Origin: JAQWBS01 sp047975765
GTDB taxonomy: Bacteria > Pseudomonadota > Alphaproteobacteria > RF32 > CAG-239
Length of the DNA stretch: 64,000 bases
Direction: 5' to 3'
Assembly (NCBI GenBank): GCA_047975765.1
Contig: JBKEEF010000020.1
Location: 1-64,000 of the forward strand
The position numbers were made by a program, and so were the translations under genes. Positions 52,636 to 61,041 of this stretch are shown in pieces. A model generated the notes under the pieces. That model was not told where the DNA came from and did not search any database. It saw only the letters and a program-made list of their open reading frames with translations. How positions within the stretch are numbered: the stretch's first letter is position 1; every line of letters begins with the position of its first letter.

Positions 52636-52867
52636 CTTCTTCAAAAACTTTATCTAATTTTTTTATAATCTCATCAATATTGTTTATAATCTCTTTGGTG
52701 GAAGATTTAAGCTGTTCATTTTTCTTTTCGCTCAATTCGAGTTCTTTTTTTTGTTTTGTAGCTTCTTCTTTCCCAGATTTAAGAGTCTGTTCCAAATTCG
52801 TAAGGGCTTGGTTTAATTCCGACAAAGCACTTGCAGTTTGATTAAATTTGAATTTATTCTCTTCCAT
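52610..52867 (-). CDS. ZauP-like coiled-coil protein (DUF4164 type)
   Basis: Coiled-coil protein of 85 residues starting MEENKFKFNQTASALSELNQALTNLE. Almost all of it is heptad-patterned helix (LEQTLKSGKEEATKQKKELELSEKK). The gene upstream of and overlapping zapA in alphaproteobacteria encodes ZauP, the ZapA partner; position, length and coiled coil fit. The start at 52867 has AGAG about eight bases ahead; a longer frame to 52963 begins with an unlikely leader. Confidence 0.7.
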   Translation of the reverse strand: MEENKFKFNQTASALSELNQALTNLEQTLKSGKEEATKQKKELELSEKKNEQLKSSTKEIINNIDEIIKKLDKVFEEDGTSNYNN

Positions 52868-52957
52868 GCAAATTTCTCTTTCATTTCGAGGATTATTACC
52901 ATATATTAGAGCTAATGATATATGTTTAATGAAATTTTTCAAGAATAATATGAGATT

Positions 52958-53476
52958 ATGCAAAAAATTATACTAAAAATAGAACAAGAGAATTTGGACA
53001 TCTTAGAAAACGAAAAAGTGGAATGTTTTTTGTTATCAGGTGCTTTTCCAGATGAGTTTGTTGAGCAAGTGATGAAAAAAGCTGAAAAGCTTGAAAAAAT
53101 TGTCTTGGCGGAAAGTTTGGAAAGTTTTTTAAAGTGGAAAAAATTTGCTTTAGATGGCTTGATTGTGGATTTATCCAAGAGCGAAAATATTAATGCTGAT
53201 ATCAAAAAAGTGAGAGAAGAAGCTGGAAAAGATGTTTTTCTGGGTGTTGTTTCTCGCTCAAGACGTCATGAAGCAATGATAGTCAGTGAAAATGAACCAG
53301 ATTTTGTTATTTTCAAAGTTTGGAAAGATGGTTTTGCTTCTGTGAAAGAGCTTGTTGATTGGTATGCTGAGTTCTTTCTTATTCAGCAAGCTGCTCTGCT
53401 TATGGATGAAGATGTTGAGATTTCTGAGCTTGCTTCGGATATAATCATATTAAATGAAAAAAATATAAGATTTTAG
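52958..53476 (+). CDS. Divergent ThiE-like (thiamine-phosphate synthase fold) protein
   Basis: Protein of 172 residues. Residues ~65-145 follow the TMP-synthase/TenI barrel pattern: LDGLIVDLSK, VFLGVVSRSRRHEAMIVSENEPDFVIF (R-H-x-A-M and A-D-Y/PDFV), and a final ELVDWYAEFFLIQQAALL. The diphosphate-binding glycine loops and several catalytic residues of ThiE are not visible and it is ~40 residues short, so thiamine synthesis is doubtful. Upstream of efp, as ThiE-like genes are in relatives. Divergent from zauP/zapA. Confidence 0.55.
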   Translation: MQKIILKIEQENLDILENEKVECFLLSGAFPDEFVEQVMKKAEKLEKIVLAESLESFLKWKKFALDGLIVDLSKSENINADIKKVREEAGKDVFLGVVSRSRRHEAMIVSENEPDFVIFKVWKDGFASVKELVDWYAEFFLIQQAALLMDEDVEISELASDIIILNEKNIRF

Positions 53477-53546
53477 TTGATAAAAAACAAAGTTTAGATT
53501 AGTTTGCTAACTAATTGAAGTATGTATTTGATTTATGGAGATAAGA

Positions 53547-54110
53547 ATGAAACAATTAGCAGGTGCAATTAGAATTGGTTGGGTAATTGAGTATAAGGGT
53601 AAGCCTTGGACTGTGACCAAAGCTCAGCACATTAAACCAGGTAAAGGTGGTGCTTTTATTCAAGCTGAAATGAAATCAGTTGAAGAAGGAACAAAAACAA
53701 ACGAACGTTTCAGAACAGAAGACACTGTTGAAAAGTTGATGGTTGAAGAAAAAAAATGCCAATTCTTATATGAAGACGCAACAGGTTTGACTTTCATGGA
53801 AGGTGAAACTTATGAACAGTTCACAATGCCAGAAGATATTTTGGGTGATGCTCGTCCTTTCTTGGCAGATGGTATGGAAGTTTATATCAACTTCATTTCT
53901 GAAAAGCCAGTTTCTGTTGAATTGCCACAAAATGTTGTTTGCACAGTTGTTGAAACTGAACCTGTTCTTAAGGGGCAAACAGCTACAGGTTCATATAAAC
54001 CAGCAATCTTGGACAATGGTGTTCGTGTTACCGTTCCTCCTTTCGTTGGTGTGGATGACAAGATTTTTGTTTCTACAGCTGAGTTCACTTATGTTGAGAG
54101 AGCAAAATAA
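53547..54110 (+). CDS. efp: Elongation factor P
   Basis: Rescues ribosomes stalled at polyproline. The 187 residues show three OB-like domains: KGKPWTVTKAQHIKPGKGGAF with the modifiable Lys in PGKGG (position ~34), then EDATGLTFMEGETYEQF and VPPFVGVDDKIFVSTAEFTYVER at the C-terminus. The start at ATG 53547 has GGAG seven bases upstream; an ATG at 53535 is unlikely. The stop overlaps the next start (TAATG). Confidence 0.96.
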   Translation: MKQLAGAIRIGWVIEYKGKPWTVTKAQHIKPGKGGAFIQAEMKSVEEGTKTNERFRTEDTVEKLMVEEKKCQFLYEDATGLTFMEGETYEQFTMPEDILGDARPFLADGMEVYINFISEKPVSVELPQNVVCTVVETEPVLKGQTATGSYKPAILDNGVRVTVPPFVGVDDKIFVSTAEFTYVERAK

Positions 54111-54880
54111 TGGCTTATGTTTCACCTACTTTGAACTTATTAATTAATGTTGTTAAAAAATCAACAAATGCGTTGAATCGTGATTTTAGTGAAATTGAAC
54201 GTCTACAATCCTCTGTAAGAGGATATCAAAACTTTGTCATTTCTGCTTATGAAAAAGTTGAAAAAAATTTGCGTTTTGAATTCAACAAGGCAAAACCAGA
54301 TATGCAAGTTTCAAAAGAACTTTTACCAAATGCAACAGGAAACTATTTTCTAGTTTCTCCTGTTGATGGATTGGAAAACTTTTCTCGTGGAATTAGTTAT
54401 TTCTCTACAACAGCAGCCCTTGTTGATCCAAACAATAATATTTTGGCAGCTGTCGTTTATAATCCAGCAATTGATGAAATGTATTTTGCTGAAAAAGGAA
54501 ACGGAGCTTTCAAAGAAGGTTTCAGAAGTATTGAACGTCTCAGAGTTACTCCAAACAAAGACTTAGTGAAGTCTTTTGTGCTGACAGGTTCTCATTCTTC
54601 AAAATTTGAACCAGAAACTTTTGTAAGAGGTTTTGGTTCTGTTTCTTTGGAAATGGCGTATTTGGCTGCGGGTAAAGCTGATGCTGTCGTTGAAAAAGAA
54701 GCAAGTGTTGCCAGTCTTGCTGCCGGTATGATGTTGGTTAAAGAAGCTGGTGGTTATGTTTTTGAAATTAATCAAAAAGATATTAAGTCTGAAGATTTAA
54801 ATAAGGTTCTTGTTTCTCGTAATGTGATTGCGACAAACAGTGCTTTGGGTAAGAAAGTTCACGATTTAGTTAATTCTTAA
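54110..54880 (+). CDS. Inositol monophosphatase-like protein with lost metal ligands
   Basis: SuhB/IMPase-fold protein of 256 residues, translationally coupled to efp (TAATG). The fold is recognisable from VSPVDGLENFSRGISYFSTTAALV, the GAF-like FAEKGNGAFKEG, and ASLAAGMMLVKEAGGYVFE. The metal-binding motif DPxDG is SPVDG (first Asp lost), the WDxAAG motif is ASLAAG (Asp lost), and the upstream acidic EE motif is not seen. It is therefore probably not a phosphatase. SuhB has a non-catalytic role in rRNA transcription in E. coli, so a structural role is possible. Confidence 0.8.
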   Translation: MAYVSPTLNLLINVVKKSTNALNRDFSEIERLQSSVRGYQNFVISAYEKVEKNLRFEFNKAKPDMQVSKELLPNATGNYFLVSPVDGLENFSRGISYFSTTAALVDPNNNILAAVVYNPAIDEMYFAEKGNGAFKEGFRSIERLRVTPNKDLVKSFVLTGSHSSKFEPETFVRGFGSVSLEMAYLAAGKADAVVEKEASVASLAAGMMLVKEAGGYVFEINQKDIKSEDLNKVLVSRNVIATNSALGKKVHDLVNS

Positions 54881-54904
54881 ATTACTTTGTTTAAGGGGCA
54901 GATT

Positions 54905-56230
54905 ATGAAAAAAAAATTAGTTGCTTTATCTGTTTTGAGTTTGTTGGTAGGAACTTCTACGGCTTTTGCTCAAGATGATGTTTTGATAGATTTATCAGTA
55001 TTAAATTCCGTTCAAAACAATTCTGTTGCGGGAAATGTTGTTCAGCCAAAAGCTCAAAAAGCGGCTGTTGAAACAGTTACTGTGTCTAATGGCTCAGGAA
55101 AATCTGTGAGTACCATTTTGAATTTGCCTCCACTTGAACCAAAGTTTCCAGTTGTAAAAGCGCAACCTAAGAAAAAAGTTGTTGCCAAACCTGTGAAGAA
55201 AAAACAAGTGAAAAAAGCTGAGAAAAAGTCAGAGAATCCTTTTACAGAAGCACAAATTGCAGAATGTCAAAAAATATTGTCTGAAAAAGAACAAGCTGCA
55301 AAGACAGTTGTTTCAACACCTGTCACATCTGTGGTAAATGTTCAAGATGAACCAACAACAAGCACAGTTGCAGAAAAAGTAGCGGCTTCTTATGAAGATA
55401 AGTCAGATACTTCTGATGTTGATAGAATTATTAAAGAATTTGAAGATAATAAAAAAGTAGAGGAAAGTTCTATAAACACTGTTTTGGAAGAAAAAGCTCC
55501 TGAAGTTGTGAGTTTGCCAACTGAAGAAGTTTTGCCTCAAGAAGTTAAAGAAGAACTTAATATTACTCCAGTTGAAAGTGTTGTTGAAGCTGAAGCAATT
55601 GTGGAAGAAAAGGCAACTGAAACTGTTGCTGAGGTACAAGAAAATATAAAGGTTGAAGCAGATAAAATTGAGGTGGAGGAAATTCTTCCAGTGGAAATTC
55701 CTGTCGAAGCAGTTGTAGAAGAAAAAGTTTCTGAAGTTGCTTCTGATGTTGAAGCAAAAACAGTTGCTGAACCTAAAAACTTGATTAATATTCAAGAAAA
55801 AGCACCTCAAGCTGACGTTACACAGGTGGAAAATAAGACCACTGATTTACTCGTTCCTGTGGTTTCAGAAGTTCCTGCGTCACCAGCTGTTGCAGATGTT
55901 TCTCCTGTTGTAGCAGATACTGAAAATTATATGCCTAATATAATTAAGTTTGATGAAGGTATCACTTCTTTGACTGAAGTTGATAAGTTTAGAATTAACT
56001 CAATTATTAGCAAATTTGAAGATGTAAGAGCCCATAAAATTGGAATTGTTGCGTATAATTTAGATAATGGACAAGACACTTTCAAACGTAAAAGAGAAAG
56101 TTTAAGCCGTGCCACAGAAATCAGATCATATTTGCTTTCTCAAGGGTATAAAGAATTTAAAATCAAGGTCGTTAATGTTGATGAAACTTCAAATAAAATC
56201 AACATGATAGAACTTGTTGAGATGAAGTAA
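54905..56230 (+). CDS. Exported protein with OmpA-like C-terminal domain
   Basis: Protein of 441 residues. Signal peptide MKKKLVALSVLSLLVGTSTAFA, cleaved near residue 22, then a Lys-rich patch (AQPKKKVVAKPVKKKQVKK, residues ~85-110) and a very long acidic Val/Glu/Ala/Pro stalk (~150-340). The last ~95 residues fit an OmpA/Pal-type fold: IVAYNLDNGQDTFKRKRESLSRATEIRSYLLSQGY (shown: LSRATEIRSYLLSQGY), in place of the usual peptidoglycan-binding helix. AAGGGG precedes ATG 54905. A stalk-linked envelope tether is the likely role. Confidence 0.8.
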   Translation: MKKKLVALSVLSLLVGTSTAFAQDDVLIDLSVLNSVQNNSVAGNVVQPKAQKAAVETVTVSNGSGKSVSTILNLPPLEPKFPVVKAQPKKKVVAKPVKKKQVKKAEKKSENPFTEAQIAECQKILSEKEQAAKTVVSTPVTSVVNVQDEPTTSTVAEKVAASYEDKSDTSDVDRIIKEFEDNKKVEESSINTVLEEKAPEVVSLPTEEVLPQEVKEELNITPVESVVEAEAIVEEKATETVAEVQENIKVEADKIEVEEILPVEIPVEAVVEEKVSEVASDVEAKTVAEPKNLINIQEKAPQADVTQVENKTTDLLVPVVSEVPASPAVADVSPVVADTENYMPNIIKFDEGITSLTEVDKFRINSIISKFEDVRAHKIGIVAYNLDNGQDTFKRKRESLSRATEIRSYLLSQGYKEFKIKVVNVDETSNKINMIELVEMK

Positions 56231-56284
56231 TAAAGCTCTATTTATATAGAAGGTAAAAAAATCAAAAAAAAGCAAAATTAATAC

Positions 56285-56313
56285 TTGCTTAATTTACTTG
56301 TCTAATGTATAAG
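56285..56313 (+). promoter_or_regulatory. Promoter of rpmE
   Basis: TTGCTT (56285-56290), a 17-base spacer, TATAAG (56308-56313), about 39 bases before the rpmE start. Confidence 0.5.
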
Positions 56314-56351
56314 TACGATAAATTTTTGAGTTTATATTGGAGAATTTAATA

Positions 56352-56588
56352 ATGAAAAAAGGTATACATCCAGATTACCACGAAATTACTTATGTAATGA
56401 CCGATGGTACAGAATACAAAACTAAGTCTACTTGGGGTAAAGCAGGCGACAAGATGAATCTTGAAGTTGACCCAAAATCTCACCCAGTTTGGACTGGCGT
56501 TCACCGTATGGTTGATACTGGTGGTCAATTGTCTAAATTTAAGAGCAAGTTTGGTGCATTTGGCATTAAAAATCCAGAAAGTAACTAA
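56352..56588 (+). CDS. rpmE: Ribosomal protein bL31
   Basis: Large-subunit ribosomal protein of 78 residues starting MKKGIHPDYHEITYVMTDGTEY, the usual bL31 opening. It lacks the zinc-binding Cys residues (no Cys in the protein), so it is the cysteine-free form common in alphaproteobacteria. GGAG lies upstream of ATG 56352; an in-frame TTG at 56337 is not used. Followed by a 14-bp hairpin terminator. Confidence 0.95.
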   Translation: MKKGIHPDYHEITYVMTDGTEYKTKSTWGKAGDKMNLEVDPKSHPVWTGVHRMVDTGGQLSKFKSKFGAFGIKNPESN

Positions 56589-56613
56589 TAATTCGATTTA
56601 TTTGTTGAATTTT

Positions 56614-56651
56614 AACCTTAAGCATATACTATATGCTTAAGGTTTTTTTAT
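56614..56651 (+). terminator. Terminator of rpmE
   Basis: AACCTTAAGCATAT (56614-56627) pairs perfectly with ATATGCTTAAGGTT (56631-56644), with a three-base loop and T run. Confidence 0.92.
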
Positions 56652-56665
56652 ACACGGAATGATAG

Positions 56666-58270
56666 ATGGTAAAAGCGACACATTATGATGTCTATGTAGA
56701 TTATGGAAATGGGTGGTCTCTAGAACAGAGGTTTTCAGAAGAAAGCCGTTTGTCTGCTTATGCTTTGGTTAAAGAAAAAGAAACACTTAAAGCTCCAGTC
56801 AAAGTTGTTTGTGAAATTTTTGATGAAATTGACAATACTTATTCAGAAACGGTTGAATATGTGAGTGGTCTTTCGCTTACTCAAAATAAGAATTTTGGAA
56901 GATCTTCTGGAAAAAACAATTATGACTATAAATTTGAAAGTACAAAAGAAACGTCTAAGGAAGATGATGTTCCTGAGGCAGATTCTAAAACCAGAGAAGC
57001 TATTTTTCTTGCAATTATCAAGATTTTTATCATCATCGCAGTTGGTATTTTTCTGACAAATATTTTTGTCTCTCTTTTCTATCCAATAATTGAGCGTTTA
57101 GTTCCTCTTGCTAAGATTAAGACATCTATGTTCTTGGTGTTTTTTATCCTTTTTACAGTCATCACAATTCCACTATTACTTACAAAAGTGCCTTGGGATG
57201 TTTTTCTTTTCTACGATAAAAAAGGTAAGAAAGAATCTAAAAGTATTGAACGAAATGCGATAAATCGTGCTTTAGAAATTCTTTCTGTTTATGATTTGAA
57301 TACTGAACAATTTCCTGTTGCTCCTGTGGCTCGAAATGTGAGCTTTGAAAATAAACAAGAAATAGTATCTTTTTTGAGTTATGTTGTTTCTGTTGTTGAC
57401 CAACAAGTTTTGACAGATAATTTTTTGAAACTTGGATTAAGGTTTATTCTTTACGGTGCCTGTATAGAACTTGCCAAATATCGTGGACTTTCTTTTGCCC
57501 AAGCAAATGCTTTGCTCTTTGAAGCCTTTGGGGTCATCGATGGTGAAGATAATGTTGATTTAGAAGATTTCTACGAAGCTAAAATGGCTTACAAAAATGT
57601 TGATACAGCTGTTTTGATGGCAGGCATTGGTGCGTATATTATGCATAATATGCTTCAAGGTAAGCATCTTAAAGAAAATTATCTGAATGTTTGTCTGAAT
57701 AAATGGGAACTCTTGAAAAATCCAGATGTTGTGACTGCTTCTGAAGAACCTGAAATTTTACCTGAAGTTGCTGCAGAGCATGAATATGTGGTTAACATTA
57801 AGAGTATGATTAAGTTTGAAGATAACCAAGACGGGCAAAATGAAGCTGAAAAAGAAGCTTTGCTTAAAAGACGTGACGAAGTTAGAACGATTATATTTAA
57901 TATGATTGCGAAGTTTAATGGTGGAAAATTTAGCGAGGAAGACAATATTGCTTCTATTTACTTTTCAAAAATAGATTTTGCTGTCGGTTTTGTTATGGAT
58001 GTTTTGAGACAAATTCTTGAATATCAAGATGAAATAAATGATAGATATGTTGTTTTTTATAATACTTGTAACCTAGTTTCTTGTGATGAAACAGACCGTC
58101 TAAAAGATTACGTTAAGGATATTTTTATACATAACTATAATAATGAGATTATACTAACCAAACAAGCCTATGACGCGGTTGATAAAAGTTTGTATAGCTT
58201 TGAAGGTATGGGAAACAAACATCTTGAGTCTTTGGATCTTGATGTTGAGTTATATAAGCTAATTTATTAG
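56666..58270 (+). CDS. Membrane protein of unknown function, 534 aa
   Basis: Unknown protein. Residues 1-110 form a charged soluble domain (HYDVYVDYGNGWSLEQRFSEE, shown: HYDVYVDYGNGWSLEQRF). Two membrane helices follow (~113-137 and ~150-172), then a large helical cytoplasmic-type domain (~190-530) with VVSVVDQQVLTDNFLKLGLRFILYGACIELAKYRGLS (shown: DNFLKLGLRFILYGACIELA). No enzyme motif was seen. The N-terminal module may be a small domain found in several alphaproteobacterial membrane proteins, but no name is claimed. It is followed 50 bases later by another unknown. Confidence 0.65.
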   Translation: MVKATHYDVYVDYGNGWSLEQRFSEESRLSAYALVKEKETLKAPVKVVCEIFDEIDNTYSETVEYVSGLSLTQNKNFGRSSGKNNYDYKFESTKETSKEDDVPEADSKTREAIFLAIIKIFIIIAVGIFLTNIFVSLFYPIIERLVPLAKIKTSMFLVFFILFTVITIPLLLTKVPWDVFLFYDKKGKKESKSIERNAINRALEILSVYDLNTEQFPVAPVARNVSFENKQEIVSFLSYVVSVVDQQVLTDNFLKLGLRFILYGACIELAKYRGLSFAQANALLFEAFGVIDGEDNVDLEDFYEAKMAYKNVDTAVLMAGIGAYIMHNMLQGKHLKENYLNVCLNKWELLKNPDVVTASEEPEILPEVAAEHEYVVNIKSMIKFEDNQDGQNEAEKEALLKRRDEVRTIIFNMIAKFNGGKFSEEDNIASIYFSKIDFAVGFVMDVLRQILEYQDEINDRYVVFYNTCNLVSCDETDRLKDYVKDIFIHNYNNEIILTKQAYDAVDKSLYSFEGMGNKHLESLDLDVELYKLIY

Positions 58271-58322
58271 TTGTTGAAATTTCATTTTTATGCTAAAATG
58301 AAGTGTTTTATGGGGAAAAGAT

Positions 58323-59093
58323 ATGGCATCGACAACATTAGGAAGTACAAATAGCACAAGCAGTAGCGGATCAAAAGTTTGGGAAAAAACTGTTAAAGAT
58401 GCTAATAATATCGACGAGGTTTTTACAAATGCTCGTGATATTGGTTATGTTCGCTCAAACCAATATCGTACTACTTTGGTTGGTAAGATGGCAAAGTATG
58501 ATTCGTCTGATTTATACAAAATTAAGGTGTTATCAAATGCCAAGCTGACCATGACACTTCGTTCAGTTGAGGATTCTAAGGATACATCTACAGATAGTTT
58601 GACATCGGAGACTTCTAATGAAGATTCGTTGCTCAATATGACATCTTCAGGTTTACGTGTTCAAGTCTATACTTTGAAATCAAATGGTAAAGAAGTTCTT
58701 GTTGGAGATAGCTCAGCTTCTGAAGGTAGCAAAAAGTATGAGACAATTCAACAGATGCTTACAGGCGACTATAAGGCTAAAAAAGGTGATCTTTATATTA
58801 AAATCACAAGAGATGATGGAACTTCTGCGAATGCTGAAATTCCTTATGCTTTACAGCTTAGTCAAGGAAAAGCAAAGCATGACTATATTGTGACAGAAAC
58901 AGCTTCTGATGACACGAAAAATAAGAAGATAACAAAGTCTCCTTCTGTTTCATCTACTTCAACTTCTTTGAGCACAATTTCCGCTTCTTCAGCTTTGCAA
59001 ATTATGGCGTCTCTTAATCAGGGAGCTTCTGATATGTTGAGTGTTGGTTATGCTAATATGGCAAAGCTTTATGCAAAAAACAGTGAAAAATAA
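58323..59093 (+). CDS. Ser/Thr-rich protein with PPC-like domain
   Basis: Protein of 256 residues, rich in Ser, Thr, Lys and Asp, with no signal peptide (MASTTLGSTNSTSSSGS). Residues ~25-195 look like a bacterial pre-peptidase/PPC-type beta sandwich: ARDIGYVRSNQYRTTLVGKM, SSDLYKIKVLSNAKLTMTL, LRVQVYTLKSNG, KKGDLYIKITRDDG, PYALQLS. Such domains occur in secreted calcium-binding and RTX-type proteins, which are often exported without an N-terminal signal. GGGGA precedes the start and a terminator follows. Secretion is inference. Confidence 0.65.
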   Translation: MASTTLGSTNSTSSSGSKVWEKTVKDANNIDEVFTNARDIGYVRSNQYRTTLVGKMAKYDSSDLYKIKVLSNAKLTMTLRSVEDSKDTSTDSLTSETSNEDSLLNMTSSGLRVQVYTLKSNGKEVLVGDSSASEGSKKYETIQQMLTGDYKAKKGDLYIKITRDDGTSANAEIPYALQLSQGKAKHDYIVTETASDDTKNKKITKSPSVSSTSTSLSTISASSALQIMASLNQGASDMLSVGYANMAKLYAKNSEK

Positions 59094-59106
59094 TTTATAT
59101 AATATG

Positions 59107-59136
59107 AAAAAGCTCCGATATTTCGGAGCTTTTTTT
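59107..59136. terminator. Terminator between convergent genes
   Basis: AGCTCCGA (59111-59118) pairs with TCGGAGCT (59123-59130) around TATT, with A and T runs on either side. Confidence 0.9.
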
Positions 59137-59143
59137 ATGAAAT

Positions 59144-59929
59144 CTAAACTGCAACAGCACCTTTGATGGCTGCATGAGATTGATATCCAACCAACTCAAA
59201 ATCTTCAAATTTAAAGTCTTCAATGCTTTTCACATTTGGATTGATTTTCATTGTTGGAAGAGGAAAAGGTTCACGAGAAAGTTGTTCTCTCACTTGTTGA
59301 AAATGGTTGCTGTAGATATGTGTATCACCAAGTGTATGAACAAATTCACCAAGTTCAAGGCCACAAACTTGTGCGAGCATCATTGTCAAAAGCGCATAAG
59401 ATGCAATATTGAAAGGAACACCAAGGAAAGTATCGCAACTTCTTTGATAGAGCATACAAGAGAGCTTATTGTTTGAAACATAGAATTGGAACATCATATG
59501 GCAAGGAGGAAGTTTCATTTCAGAAATTTTACCAACATTCCAAGCAGAAACAATCATACGGCGATCATTTGGATTGTTTTTTAGCTTATGAACGACTTCT
59601 GCAAGTTGGTCAATACCTTCACCATTCCAGTTTCTCCATTGAGAACCATAAACAGGACCTAAATTTCCATTTTCATCAGCCCATTCATCCCAGATTGACA
59701 CACCATTATCTTTGAGATACTTGATATTTGTGTCACCTTTGATAAACCAAAGGAGTTCGTGAATGATGCTTTTGAGGTGAAGTTTCTTGGTTGTTACCAT
59801 TGGGAAACCCTTGTTTAGATCGAATCTCATTTGACGAGCAAAAACAGAGCGAGTACCCACACCAGTTCTATCCATTTTATCGACACCATTTTCCATAATA
59901 TCTTCTAAGAGATCAAGGTATTGTTTCAT
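59144..59929 (-). CDS. thyA: Thymidylate synthase ThyA
   Basis: Makes dTMP from dUMP using methylene-tetrahydrofolate. The 261 residues are of normal length. Motifs: DRTGVGTRSVF near the N-terminus, GPVYGSQWRNW, the nucleophile Cys in LYQRSCDTFLGVPFN, and HTLGDTHIYSNH. It is downstream of folA by two bases, forming the usual dTMP/folate operon. Confidence 0.97.
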   Translation of the reverse strand: MKQYLDLLEDIMENGVDKMDRTGVGTRSVFARQMRFDLNKGFPMVTTKKLHLKSIIHELLWFIKGDTNIKYLKDNGVSIWDEWADENGNLGPVYGSQWRNWNGEGIDQLAEVVHKLKNNPNDRRMIVSAWNVGKISEMKLPPCHMMFQFYVSNNKLSCMLYQRSCDTFLGVPFNIASYALLTMMLAQVCGLELGEFVHTLGDTHIYSNHFQQVREQLSREPFPLPTMKINPNVKSIEDFKFEDFELVGYQSHAAIKGAVAV

Positions 59930-59931
59930 TT

Positions 59932-60507
59932 TTACATTCCTTCTTCAATTGCTTGAACAATTTTTTTAAGTAAGCTTTGTTCAATAAAAGAGCTTCTTTT
60001 AATATAAATTGAGGTGATGATGTTGTCTTGTTCATAATCTTGAGAAATTTTAACATATTTCTTTTTCAAAACATCAACAGATGGTGTGATATCAACTTTT
60101 GGTCCTTCAAGTTCTGGGTTGAGTTCACCCATATAAACACTTTCGACAACAACATCAGGGTTTAATTTTCCACTAGGATTTGTCATAAAGAGTTTATAAA
60201 TGCTAGCACCACCACAAATATAGACATCTTCATTATATTCTTTAAAAAAATTGACATCATTAATCACAAAGTGGTTAGCTTTGTCAGAAACTTCATATTC
60301 TGAATTAAATGTCAGCACAAAAATTTTGCGGTCAGGTAAGGTGCGATTCGGAAAACTTTCATAAGTTGTTTCGCCAGCAAGAATATTTTGTCCTTGTGTG
60401 ATTCTCTTAAATCTTTTGAAGTCAGAAGAAATATGCCAAGGGATTTGAGGGCCAATGCCGATGATATTATCGTCTTTGTGTCGGCACCAAATTGCAATTT
60501 TAGTCAT
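59932..60507 (-). CDS. folA: Dihydrofolate reductase
   Basis: Regenerates tetrahydrofolate consumed by thymidylate synthase. The 191 residues show IGIGPQIPWHISSDFKRFK with the active-site acidic Asp in the SSD motif, ILAGETTYESFP, and VYICGGASIYKLF. It is longer at the C-terminus (~30 residues) than typical 160-residue DHFR and starts with the less usual MTKIAIWCRHKDDNIIGIG. First gene of folA-thyA, divergent from the tmRNA promoter. Confidence 0.94.
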   Translation of the reverse strand: MTKIAIWCRHKDDNIIGIGPQIPWHISSDFKRFKRITQGQNILAGETTYESFPNRTLPDRKIFVLTFNSEYEVSDKANHFVINDVNFFKEYNEDVYICGGASIYKLFMTNPSGKLNPDVVVESVYMGELNPELEGPKVDITPSVDVLKKKYVKISQDYEQDNIITSIYIKRSSFIEQSLLKKIVQAIEEGM

Positions 60508-60567
60508 TTTTTATAAATCTTTACTAAATTAAATCAACAATATGCAAGATATAATAAAAAAACCCAC

Positions 60568-60595
60568 TTGAAAATAAATACTTTAAAGTTATACT
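60568..60595 (+). promoter_or_regulatory. Promoter of tmRNA
   Basis: TTGAAA (60568-60573), 16 bases, TATACT (60590-60595). Transcription should start close to 60602, ahead of the tmRNA acceptor piece. Confidence 0.75.
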
Positions 60596-60601
60596 GAACT
60601 T

Positions 60602-60985
60602 GTTGAGCAATCAACTATGACGCTAAACGTGATACAGAATAGGCAAAATGGACCTGGGGGCGGTACCCAGCACCTCCACCAATTTTGGATTTGCTTTAAG
60701 GTCTACTTCTTGTGAATTTTTCATTCATTGACTAGTTGTCAACTTCATTCGAAATTCACTTCGTATTAGACACTTAAATCCAATCCAGTAGACCTAAGAT
60801 ATTTAGGGGGTGAAATAGGATAGACATGTGTAGTAAAAGTAAAGCTTGTGTTCGGTGAGACACCACCGTTATCGGTTCAAACATAAATAAATGCAAACGA
60901 TAATTTTGCACCAGTTGCAGTAGCAGCGTAAGCAGCGAATGTAGCGAACATAAATCCTTAATTGCTTGGTTGTAATTAAGTGGGG
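60602..60985 (+). ncRNA. ssrA: Circularly permuted two-piece tmRNA
   Basis: Acceptor piece first: T-arm CTGGG/CCCAG around 60655-60670, acceptor 3' strand CACCTCC (60671-60677), discriminator A and encoded CCA (60679-60681). A 124-base spacer follows, closed by a processing hairpin (AGGTCTACT 60699-60707 with AGTAGACCT 60787-60795). The coding piece begins GGGGGTG (60806-60812), which pairs with CACCTCC including a G3-U70 wobble, the alanyl-tRNA synthetase identity signal. The tag frame from GCA 60893 to TAA 60931 encodes ANDNFAPVAVAA. Function: frees stalled ribosomes and tags their products for ClpXP. The permuted form is the alphaproteobacterial type. Ends are approximate. Confidence 0.95.
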
Positions 60986-60988
60986 GAG

Positions 60989-61021
60989 GAGCCACCTAGC
61001 AACAGAACGGCTCATTTTTTT
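60989..61021 (+). terminator. Terminator of tmRNA
   Basis: GAGCC (60989-60993) pairs with GGCTC (61009-61013), followed by a run of seven T residues. The loop is 15 bases. Confidence 0.75.
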
Positions 61022-61041
61022 GTTTTAAGGAAACGGAATAA

